A DNA stretch of 36,370 nucleotides from a virus, in the IMG/VR virus record IMGVR_UViG_3300030116_001208, positions 1 to 36,370 of that record, one strand, 5' to 3'. Shown here in pieces: positions 30,850-36,370 of this stretch. Both the position numbers and the translations under genes were made by a program. Positions within the stretch are counted from its first letter, which is position 1. Each line of letters opens with the position of its first letter. The notes under the pieces were generated by a model that did no database searches, was not told where the DNA came from, and saw only the letters and a program-made list of their open reading frames with translations.

Positions 30850-32109
30850 TTACGCTATCCCTTTTAAATTACGTTTTATAGGTTCACCCCAATCTATAGT
30901 CGGCCTATACCCAACAGATAAATATCTAAAGCTGTCTGCGCCGTGAGATGTCCAATCATGCAAAGGTCTACCACGCCACGATTTGAGCTTTTCATCAAAC
31001 TCTCTTCTATACTGCAGTAAAGCTTCTATGCCTCTTTCACACTTTTTAGCATCAAACCAACATCTATTTAACATTGACCGTGAAGCTTGTATGCCATCAT
31101 CTACACTAAGCCTTGGTGCTATTTCTATATTTCGTATGCCTAAATTATCTAAAGTTTCTAAACGGCTTTTGCCTGTTCCTAATTCTTTTACTTTTACATC
31201 GTGTGGTAAAATATGTGCCTCATAATGATAACCTTTTTCATGTAAAACTTTAGCATAGTGGTCTAAACCTACCCCACTATTTTCGTAATAATCAATCAAA
31301 TGTATTTCTTGTCCTACAAATTGTGCAAACCAAATAGCGGTACTATCGCCTATACCTAAATCGAAACTTGTTATCACTGACGCCGCAGGGTCGTAGGGTA
31401 CACTAGTTATTCTTTCTTCTTCTTTAGCTGTTTTCATTTCTTGAGCGTAGTAAGCGCCTTGTATAGCTGCCTCAAAACTGCACAGAAACTCTTGAGCAAA
31501 CCTATCCTCGCCCATTGTTAATTTAGCTTCCTCTAATTCTTCTTTCTCAAGTATGTCCGTTTCGTCAGCTTTATACATAGCACAGAACCATTTATCATTG
31601 TTTTGCGCGTTGTTATATATTTCCCAAAATTCATTTTTACCTTTCGGAGTGCCGATAAAAGTCGCTTTACCTTTTCGGTCAGCTAACGAAGGTCTAATAA
31701 CAGTAGGCCAAGCATTTGCAGGAAAGTCAGCAGGTTCATCTAATACAACAGAATCAAAATATAACCCTCGCATGGCGTCGTAGTTATCTGCACCGAATAA
31801 TCTAAACCTAGCACCGTTAGGAAAGTCAGCCCTTAATTCAGCCACGTTATAAGAAACGCCCTCTATATCCTGCGTGTATTCTAATAAATAATCCCACGCT
31901 ATCGCTTTAGCTTGACGGTAATATGGTGCGATATAAGCAACGCGAACTTTACTACGCTCTGTGGTTAATGCCGTTCTAATTAAATCATTTATGGCTGCAA
32001 CCGTTTTACCGAACCTACGGTGAGCGACGATAACGGCAAATCTTTCTTTACGTTTATGAAAACTTTTAACAAGCTTTCTCGGCCTATAATTAATCGTCCT
32101 CGTCGTCAT
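30850..32109 (-). CDS. terL: Terminase large subunit
   Basis: A 419-residue motor protein. The Walker A equivalent is AHRRFGKT (29-36), and VVLDEPAD (121-128) is the Walker B with its catalytic glutamate. FIGTPKGKNEFWEIY is the coupling motif. The RNase H-like nuclease begins with TSFDLGIGDSTAIWFAQ (D250) and contains HLIDYYENSG (D273) and a late HGADSFRYLSVGY. It cuts and pumps DNA into the head through the portal. It overlaps terS by 20 bases. The gap 30807-30849 has no feature beyond a ribosome site. Confidence 0.93.
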   Translation of the reverse strand: MTTRTINYRPRKLVKSFHKRKERFAVIVAHRRFGKTVAAINDLIRTALTTERSKVRVAYIAPYYRQAKAIAWDYLLEYTQDIEGVSYNVAELRADFPNGARFRLFGADNYDAMRGLYFDSVVLDEPADFPANAWPTVIRPSLADRKGKATFIGTPKGKNEFWEIYNNAQNNDKWFCAMYKADETDILEKEELEEAKLTMGEDRFAQEFLCSFEAAIQGAYYAQEMKTAKEEERITSVPYDPAASVITSFDLGIGDSTAIWFAQFVGQEIHLIDYYENSGVGLDHYAKVLHEKGYHYEAHILPHDVKVKELGTGKSRLETLDNLGIRNIEIAPRLSVDDGIQASRSMLNRCWFDAKKCERGIEALLQYRREFDEKLKSWRGRPLHDWTSHGADSFRYLSVGYRPTIDWGEPIKRNLKGIA

Positions 32110-32467
32110 CGTCTAACCATTTATAGGCAACTATATGCTCTCCTACGTTCCCCGCACCCTCAACTCTTTGCGTTTCTTTCCACCCTGCCTGTGTTTTTAG
32201 GTAAAATATCTGTGCGCCTAAATCACCAGACCTAGCTTTTTGAATTAAATTTTGTGCAACAAAACCAACAGCTTTAGCTTTACCCTTTTTATATAGTGCA
32301 GAAACCTCTTCATCTCTGTCTATAATATCAAAGAATACACGCCTGCTTATACCAAAGTAATCTGCTATTTGTTCTGTACTAAGCACAGCGGCAAGCGTTT
32401 CAAGTTCTTTGCGTTGTTCTTCTGATAAAACTATTTTTGGCCTGCCGCCTTTGTTTTTTTCAGACAT
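32090..32467 (-). CDS. terS: Terminase small subunit
   Basis: A 125-residue protein. The N-terminal part (KNKGGRPKIVLSEEQRKEL, then AAVLSTEQIADYFGISRRVF) holds a helix-turn-helix as in phage terminase small subunits. The body KAKAVGFVAQNLIQKARSGD leads to LGAQIFYLKTQAGWKETQ, the usual ring-forming segment, and an acidic tail (DDDDEDD). It recognises phage DNA and hands it to TerL. It follows the two-span protein with a 1-base gap. Confidence 0.85.
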   Translation of the reverse strand: MSEKNKGGRPKIVLSEEQRKELETLAAVLSTEQIADYFGISRRVFFDIIDRDEEVSALYKKGKAKAVGFVAQNLIQKARSGDLGAQIFYLKTQAGWKETQRVEGAGNVGEHIVAYKWLDDDDEDD

Positions 32468-32468
32468 T

Positions 32469-32678
32469 TTATAACCTATTAAAAAACCTTCTTAATATAT
32501 AAGATCGTGCTAACGATATAAAAGTAAAAGCTAATGAAATAGACAGCGCATCATAAGTAGTTACTTTATAACCGTGTAAAGGAAGTATAACATAAGTTGC
32601 CGCCGTAGCTATAATATATCCTACAGCTACATTAGTAGTTGCTTCCACCATACTCATAAACTTAGTCTGACTCTGCAT
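32469..32678 (-). CDS. Small two-span membrane protein (DUF7220-like)
   Basis: A 69-residue membrane protein. The start TKFMSMVEATTNVAVGYIIA leads to the first span (about 16-33) and a second follows (about 43-60), with a basic end (RSYILRRFFNRL). The 'E..TN...GY..A......LP..G' pattern resembles the DUF7220 phage family. It overlaps the methyltransferase by 17 bases. The role is unknown; a phage-exclusion or lysis function is only a possibility. Confidence 0.65.
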   Translation of the reverse strand: MQSQTKFMSMVEATTNVAVGYIIATAATYVILPLHGYKVTTYDALSISLAFTFISLARSYILRRFFNRL

Positions 32679-33915
32679 AAGTTTTACCTGTTTCTTCGTT
32701 AACCGCCTCCTGCCCCGTGAAGTCCTGCCAACGTTTAATTATTACATCGCAGTATTTAGGCTCCAACTCCATCACCCTACATTCTCTATTAACTTTTTCA
32801 CACGCTATGAGTGTTGACCCTGAACCACCAAACAAATCTAAAACTAAACCATTTACCTGAGAACCGTCGTTAATAGCTTTTATACATAAGTCCACTGGTT
32901 TCATTGTCGGGTGTAAGTCATTTTTTTTAGTACGGTCTATTCGCCAAATATCCATACCGTTTTTGCCACCGTAAAATTTGTGATTATTCACCCACCCATA
33001 AAATATAGGTTCATACATACTCATATAATCACTGTTGCTTAGAGTATGGTTTCCTTTATCCCATATAATTAAAGACCTACACCGTAGACCAACTCTATCT
33101 AAACTAGCATAATAACCGTCTATACCCAGTCTATAAAAGGTTATATAAAAAGCACCGTCCACATATTCTTTAATAACAGTGTTAATCGAGTCTAAAAAAA
33201 CCTCGCCATCTTTTTTTGACATTTTGTCATTTTTTATACTGCCATGAGAAGCGTTAAATGATTTACTTCCGTCAGCGTGAATACCACCAGTAAAGTCCAT
33301 CAAGTAGGGTGGGTCTGTAAAACACATATTAGCTTTTTTATTTTGCAGTAACTTTTCAACCGAATCAAAGTCGGTGCTATCGCCACATATAAGTCTATGA
33401 TTACCTAAAACCCAAACGTCACCCTCCACAGTAATAGGTTTTTCAGGAGCTTCAGGTACGTCGTCTGCGTCAGTAAGTCCTTCTTTCTCAGGCTCTTGTA
33501 GTAATTTAGCTAACTCGTCTGCATCAAAGCCTGTTAAACCTAAATCAAAATCTAAATCTTTAAGCTCTGAAAACTCTATCGATAACATATCTATGTCCCA
33601 TCCTGCATTGAGGGCTAATTTATTATCTGCTATCACATAAGCTTTTTTCTGTGCTTCGGACCAACCGTCGGCTAAAATACACGGAACCTCTTGTAAATTA
33701 AGCTTTTTTGCCGCTAAGAGCCTGCCGTGTCCTGCTATTATTTCGTTGTCGGTATCAACCAAAATAGGATTAGTAAAACCCCACTCTTTTATACTAGCTG
33801 CTATTTGTGTTATTTGCTCATCGCTATGGGTGCGACTGTTCCGTGCATAAGGTATTAGCGTTTTAATGTCTCTTCGCTCTACCTTATCAGCAGGCCAAGA
33901 CCGTCCATTACTCAT
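32662..33915 (-). CDS. ParB-like nuclease domain fused to a DNA methyltransferase (N4/N6 class)
   Basis: A 417-residue fusion. The start at 33915 (MSNGRSWPADKVERRD) has GAAAGGG upstream and lies after the promoter; the in-frame ATG at 33939 is upstream of the expected transcript start. Residues 16-105 are a ParB/sulfiredoxin-like domain (YARNSRTHSDEQITQIAASI, GHGRLLAAKKL). The methyltransferase has the catalytic DPPY at 201-204, HPTMKP at 335-340 and the SAM motif DLFGGSGST at 360-368, the catalytic-first order of beta-class enzymes. It probably methylates phage DNA, for host-restriction defence or packaging marking. Confidence 0.9.
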   Translation of the reverse strand: MSNGRSWPADKVERRDIKTLIPYARNSRTHSDEQITQIAASIKEWGFTNPILVDTDNEIIAGHGRLLAAKKLNLQEVPCILADGWSEAQKKAYVIADNKLALNAGWDIDMLSIEFSELKDLDFDLGLTGFDADELAKLLQEPEKEGLTDADDVPEAPEKPITVEGDVWVLGNHRLICGDSTDFDSVEKLLQNKKANMCFTDPPYLMDFTGGIHADGSKSFNASHGSIKNDKMSKKDGEVFLDSINTVIKEYVDGAFYITFYRLGIDGYYASLDRVGLRCRSLIIWDKGNHTLSNSDYMSMYEPIFYGWVNNHKFYGGKNGMDIWRIDRTKKNDLHPTMKPVDLCIKAINDGSQVNGLVLDLFGGSGSTLIACEKVNRECRVMELEPKYCDVIIKRWQDFTGQEAVNEETGKTYAESD

Positions 33916-33941
33916 GGGTGCGCCCTTTCGGTTATTCATTT

Positions 33942-33969
33942 ATTATAGCAAAAAAAATCCCCCGCGCAA
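33942..33969 (-). promoter_or_regulatory. Likely late-operon promoter with consensus extended -10
   Basis: On the minus strand TGCTATAAT (33950-33942) is a perfect extended -10. A fair -35 (TTGCGC, 33969-33964) lies 16 bases upstream within the terminator stem-loop. Transcription would start near 33935 and give a short leader before the methyltransferase start at 33915. No other strong promoter was seen in the 27 kb below it. Confidence 0.65.
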
Positions 33970-33977
33970 GGCGAGGG
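33950..33977 (-). terminator. Intrinsic terminator after the structured RNA
   Basis: On the minus strand CCCTCGC (33977-33971), a three-base loop and GCGCGGG (33967-33961) form a stem with one internal mismatch, followed by GGA and eight Ts (33957-33950). It ends the leftward initiator transcript and the structured RNA, and overlaps the next promoter. Confidence 0.8.
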
Positions 33978-33983
33978 AAGTTG

Positions 33984-34057
33984 GTGAGGTTTATTAGTTC
34001 GTAAAAAAGCAGTAATAAGCGAACCTAATTCAAACAGGGAGGAGTTTGAAACCTCAC
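33984..34057 (-). ncRNA. Three-way-junction structured RNA, possible small RNA or 3'-UTR element
   Basis: On the minus strand the 74 bases fold with only one unpaired junction base. P1 is GTGAGGTTT/AAACCTCAC (9 bp). P2 is CAAAC/GTTTG with loop TCCTCCCT. P3 is ATTAGGTTCG/CGAACTAAT (9 bp, one bulged G) with an 18-base loop. It lies 17 bases after the stop of the 34075 gene and six bases before the terminator, so it is at the 3' end of the initiator transcript. It does not match tRNA and no known RNA family is recognised. A DNA-level role (origin or cruciform) is not excluded. Confidence 0.65.
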
Positions 34058-34074
34058 GACCTGTGTAACATAAT

Positions 34075-34536
34075 TTAATCATTTTTCATACGTTTCAAGT
34101 ATTCTTTGTACGGCTCTAGTTGTTTTTCTGCAACAAGCCCCGCCCTTACCATCTGCTCCGCCATCGCTCCCATTATATAATTTTCTCCCACTGGCTCGCC
34201 GTGATTGATTCTATCGGCATTTATTTTTAATTCGTTAGGTTGATATTTTTCAGGTGTAAGCTCCCTAAATTCAGGACGTTTAGGTGCTATTTCTTTTGCT
34301 GATTTACTTATTTCTTTCGCAGTTGGCCACGTTCTAGTTTCTAAGTTTGACAGTAAATTATGCTCAAAATCCTCAAACCATTGACTATAATTTTTGCTAG
34401 GAGCTAATTTTATAACTTGATTACATAAAAATTCTGCTTCGCTTTTCATATTTTCGTCATTGTTTTGAACGGCTCTCGGCGCATTAAGCCGACCTAACAT
34501 CTTTAGTGTTCTTTCTTTTAAATCGTTATTTCGCAT
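34075..34536 (-). CDS. Partner protein of the replication initiator, function unknown
   Basis: A 153-residue helical protein starting MRNNDLKERTLKMLGRLNAP. The middle has NLETRTWPTAKEISKSAKEI, a pattern seen in uncharacterised alphaproteobacterial phage proteins that follow initiator genes. The end is helical and charged (EPYKEYLKRMKND). By position it may load a helicase or assist replication, but no ATPase motif is visible. It overlaps the initiator gene by 11 bases. Confidence 0.6.
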   Translation of the reverse strand: MRNNDLKERTLKMLGRLNAPRAVQNNDENMKSEAEFLCNQVIKLAPSKNYSQWFEDFEHNLLSNLETRTWPTAKEISKSAKEIAPKRPEFRELTPEKYQPNELKINADRINHGEPVGENYIMGAMAEQMVRAGLVAEKQLEPYKEYLKRMKND

Positions 34537-35224
34537 TCAACATCTCACTTAATACTGTTTTTTGTAAATCAAAATTTTCTTGTGGTTCATATACATCATG
34601 CCATCGTTCTTGATTTAACCATGTACTGGCGTGGGGTAAAAATTGTTTTTTTGTATGTTTATGAACATCTATAAAATAGTCTAATTTTTCCATAAGCTCT
34701 TCAAAACTTATTTTCAGTAACGCTCTTGGAAATGCTCGCCTTGCAGGTACTTTTGCTGTTTTTCTCGGATATTTTTCCCAAAACTTATCAAACTGCTCTA
34801 CAACCACATCAATAGAGCGTACTAATATAATAGGTTCATTGGATGGTTCGTTGGATGGTTTAGGTGAACCATGTGCAGGGGTAGGGCTGAATGTCATTCC
34901 GTGGTAGGGGTGAACGTCGTTCAGGGGTGGTCTTGTAGAAGGTAGTTTACTAACAATTTCTAAATTAATTTGGTAATCTATAGTATAACCGTGGCGACAC
35001 TCCTTTTGCCCCGAAACCTTTAAAATACCTAAAGCAAGCATATCTTTTATATGTATTCTAACAGCGCGACTAGACATCTCTAAGTCTGCTGCCATATTGC
35101 CTTTACTTACCCAGATACCACTACCGTCGTCACTGGCTTTATCCGCCATATACATCAAAATAGCTTTTTTTGTAGGCGACCCGACTAATTTTGTTTGTAT
35201 TACGTTCGAAACTAGGTTACTCAT
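34526..35224 (-). CDS. Replication initiator-like protein with winged helix-turn-helix
   Basis: A 232-residue protein. The N-terminal 80 residues (VGSPTKKAILMYMADKASDD, SKGNMAADLEMSSRAVRIHI) match the HTH_36-type winged helix of phage replisome initiators. A flexible linker follows (PSTRPPLNDVHPYHGMTFSP, then SNEPSNEP). The C-terminal part (QFDKFWEKYPRKTAKVPARR, then LPHASTWLNQERWHDVYE) is typical of the same proteins. It probably binds the origin and recruits host replication proteins, since no phage polymerase or helicase was seen. A possible ribosome site AAGGAG is 12 bases upstream. Confidence 0.8.
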   Translation of the reverse strand: MSNLVSNVIQTKLVGSPTKKAILMYMADKASDDGSGIWVSKGNMAADLEMSSRAVRIHIKDMLALGILKVSGQKECRHGYTIDYQINLEIVSKLPSTRPPLNDVHPYHGMTFSPTPAHGSPKPSNEPSNEPIILVRSIDVVVEQFDKFWEKYPRKTAKVPARRAFPRALLKISFEELMEKLDYFIDVHKHTKKQFLPHASTWLNQERWHDVYEPQENFDLQKTVLSEMLNAK

Positions 35225-35286
35225 AACTTATGGTTACTCCTTGTAATCTATGAGTATTCAAAAATACTTCTTCTTTATTGCTTATG

Positions 35287-35312
35287 ACCCTCGGAGTTTT
35301 TGCTTCGAGGGT
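35287..35312. other. Hairpin between the XRE and initiator genes
   Basis: ACCCTCG and CGAGGGT form a perfect 7-bp stem with a 12-base loop, directly after the XRE stop. Neither strand has a proper T run, so it may be an attenuator, an mRNA-processing site or a weak terminator that limits read-through into the initiator gene. The remaining gap, 35225-35286, holds only a small imperfect dyad (GTATT...AATAC). Confidence 0.45.
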
Positions 35313-35492
35313 TTATTCTTGTAAGTAATCAGACAGCCTTTCTACTGTCGAAAACTTTGGGTCAGTTTCATTATTAATAATCTGATATAAAACTGGTCTA
35401 GACACGTTAGCATTTTTTGCCACCGCTGTTAAGTTCCTATCTCTAAGTTTATAACGTATCTCATCTAAACTTAATATAATCTTATTGTCCAT
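35313..35492 (-). CDS. XRE/Cro-CI-like helix-turn-helix repressor
   Basis: A 59-residue single-domain DNA-binding protein. Helices 2 and 3 are LTAVAKNANV (21-30) and SRPVLYQIIN (31-40), followed by NNETDPKFSTVERLSDYLQE, the classic XRE layout. It is too short for a CI-type C-terminal dimerisation domain, so it is closer to Cro-like or antitoxin-type regulators. A good AGAGG site precedes the ATG. It diverges from the rightward operon at 35584, the standard place for an early-switch regulator. Its likely targets are the TTTAC-rich gaps here and at 3005-3202. Confidence 0.85.
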   Translation of the reverse strand: MDNKIILSLDEIRYKLRDRNLTAVAKNANVSRPVLYQIINNETDPKFSTVERLSDYLQE

Positions 35493-35583
35493 TTTAACCT
35501 CTTCTATTTACGTTTCATTAATTTAACCTTTACACCGCCAAAAATAATAAGTAAAGTCAGAATCAGCAAAAAGGAGAAATAAT
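35493..35583. promoter_or_regulatory. Divergent control region between XRE gene and rightward early operon
   Basis: A 91-base AT-rich gap with promoters expected in both directions. It holds TTTAC at 35507 and 35529 and GTAAA at 35551, the same half-site found nine times at 3016-3180. No convincing -35/-10 pair could be fixed by eye. The AAAAGGAG ribosome site of the 35584 gene is at its right end. Confidence 0.5.
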
Positions 35584-35814
35584 ATGACAAAGCTAAGACC
35601 ACCAGCGGTTGCTGTAAAAGTTGCTATCTCTGATGCAATTCTAAAGCATATGCTCAAAAAAACTGAAGAAGGCGCACCATTGCAAGAAATGTTTCCAATG
35701 GATGCTAATAATGTAATCTCTCAGGCTATAAATGAATGCTACGACAATTATGCCGAAAGCCATATGGGTAACTTAGACAAAGAATTAGAAAGGTTAGAAA
35801 ATGCCTTTAAGTAA
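35584..35814 (+). CDS. First gene of the rightward early operon, unknown
   Basis: A 76-residue protein with a strong AAAAGGAG site. It starts MTKLRPPAVAVKVAISDAIL and is helical throughout, ending HMGNLDKELERLENAFK. No family is recognised. It lies directly opposite the XRE gene and leads the operon that continues into the left end of the window. It may be an early regulator, by position only. Confidence 0.65.
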   Translation: MTKLRPPAVAVKVAISDAILKHMLKKTEEGAPLQEMFPMDANNVISQAINECYDNYAESHMGNLDKELERLENAFK

Positions 35815-35995
35815 CAAAGAAAAGGAGACTATTTGGAAAGTATTTAAAACTTTAAGAAGTACATCAAACCAAATTGCTGATTGCCACGATTTATGGCTGT
35901 CAGATGTAAGGGATATAGAGTCCGCTTTTTGGGGTTTATATCATGAATTTGAATTTATTAGAAATAATTGTGAGAAAGAAAAGAAAAATGACTAA
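35801..35995 (+). CDS. Second gene of the rightward early operon, unknown
   Basis: A 64-residue protein (MPLSNKEKETIWKVFKTLRS, then IADCHDLWLSDVRDIESAFW), helical with a charged tail RNNCEKEKKND. It overlaps the 35584 gene by 14 bases and the next gene by eight. The same tail is found at 1-37, which marks the continuity of the locus across the window ends. The family is unknown. Confidence 0.65.
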   Translation: MPLSNKEKETIWKVFKTLRSTSNQIADCHDLWLSDVRDIESAFWGLYHEFEFIRNNCEKEKKND

Positions 35996-36370
35996 AATAC
36001 CAGAACGATTAATTGATTTAATTAAAGAAGTTGGCTTAACGGAAAGACAAGCAACATGGAACTGCCACGGTACGCCAGTGGTATTACACAAAGCATTAGA
36101 AAAAATAGCAATAAATAAAGGTATAACCTTTGACGATATGAAGGTAATAGAAAGCTCCGTCAAAGATAAACACGCAGTAATAAGTGTTAGAGGCCATTAT
36201 AAAGATGCAACCGAAGAATCTATCGGTGAGGCAGCGCCTTATAACACCACAAATAAGTATCCTTTTGCTATGGCAGAAAAAAGAGCCAAAGACAGGGTAA
36301 TATTAAAGTTGCTTGAATTGAGTGGTGATGTTTACAGCGAAGAAGAGGCTGACGAATTTAAAAACGAAAA
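35959..36370. repeat. Imperfect terminal direct repeat (right copy)
   Basis: Counterpart of 1-412 with no gaps in the alignment. The last 37 bases of the 35801 gene and the start of the possible annealing gene are shared. See the left copy for the pattern of mismatches. Confidence 0.9.
35988..36370 (+). CDS. Partial second allele of the possible annealing protein
   Basis: The reading frame is open to the window edge (about 127 residues). It is the same gene as 30-620. The conserved parts agree (NCHGTPVVLHKALEKIA and AMAEKRAKDRVILKLLELSG), but the segment between (KGITFDDMKVIESSVKDKHA versus ENIVFDAPTIIESNIKEKHV) is strongly diverged. The 3' part is outside the window. Confidence 0.8.
   Translation, partial: MTKIPERLIDLIKEVGLTERQATWNCHGTPVVLHKALEKIAINKGITFDDMKVIESSVKDKHAVISVRGHYKDATEESIGEAAPYNTTNKYPFAMAEKRAKDRVILKLLELSGDVYSEEEADEFKNE

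Noticed and set aside
33916-33939. Upstream ATG for the methyltransferase
   Set aside because: It lies before the expected transcript start of the promoter at 33942 and has no ribosome site; the ATG at 33915 has GAAAGGG upstream.
33984-34057. tRNA gene of similar length (74 bases)
   Set aside because: The structure is a three-way junction with a 9-bp outer stem; no D-loop, T-loop or anticodon arm of tRNA type is present.
35287-35312. Intrinsic terminator after the XRE gene
   Set aside because: The stem is good but neither strand has the T run needed; recorded only as a hairpin.

Overview
The window looks like an almost complete genome of a small tailed phage, probably short-tailed (podovirus-like) and probably marine. 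It has head, packaging, ejection and lysis genes but no tape-measure, sheath or tail-tube gene. Several proteins resemble uncultured marine and alphaproteobacterial phage families: a DUF5309/SU10-type capsid protein, the internal virion protein with FMNPY and GGSRHG motifs, and fibre proteins with 'SDLQIYH' and 'CQRY' signatures. No host can be named. No integrase, DNA polymerase, RNA polymerase or tRNA gene was recognised.

The two ends carry the same locus. Bases 1-412 align without gaps to 35959-36370, including the tail of the upstream gene, but at only about 83% identity. The likely unit is a circularly permuted or terminally redundant genome of about 35.96 kb whose ends carry two diverged alleles of one gene. 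A true tandem duplication is the alternative.

Layout. (1) A rightward early operon starts at about 35584, runs through the right end and continues at 1-2179: small proteins, a possible annealing protein, SSB, an HTH protein, a zinc-finger protein and an HNH protein. (2) A short leftward island (2152-3004) holds a RusA resolvase and an unknown gene, driven by a strong promoter with a perfect operator-like palindrome. (3) A rightward accessory block (3203-6649) has small unknown genes; two of its transcription units begin with the same repeated leader. (4) One very long leftward late operon (33915 down to 6650) holds a ParB-methyltransferase, a two-TM protein, TerS, TerL, lysine-rich proteins, adaptor, a large set of short fibre proteins, a propeller-like tail protein, ejection proteins with a transglycosylase domain, portal, scaffold, capsid, membrane proteins, holin and amidase. 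Genes mostly overlap by 1-4 bases, so translational coupling is likely. (5) A leftward control and replication unit (35492-34075) holds an XRE repressor-like protein, a replication initiator-like protein and a partner.

Unit 5 ends in the most distinctive non-coding element seen: a compact 74-nt three-way-junction RNA (33984-34057, minus strand) followed by an intrinsic terminator, which overlaps the consensus extended -10 promoter proposed for the late operon. One RNA loop reads UCCUCCCU, an anti-Shine-Dalgarno-like sequence. The other standout is the 20.9-28.3 kb fibre region, where five kinds of short fibre-related genes occur in two or three diverged copies each.
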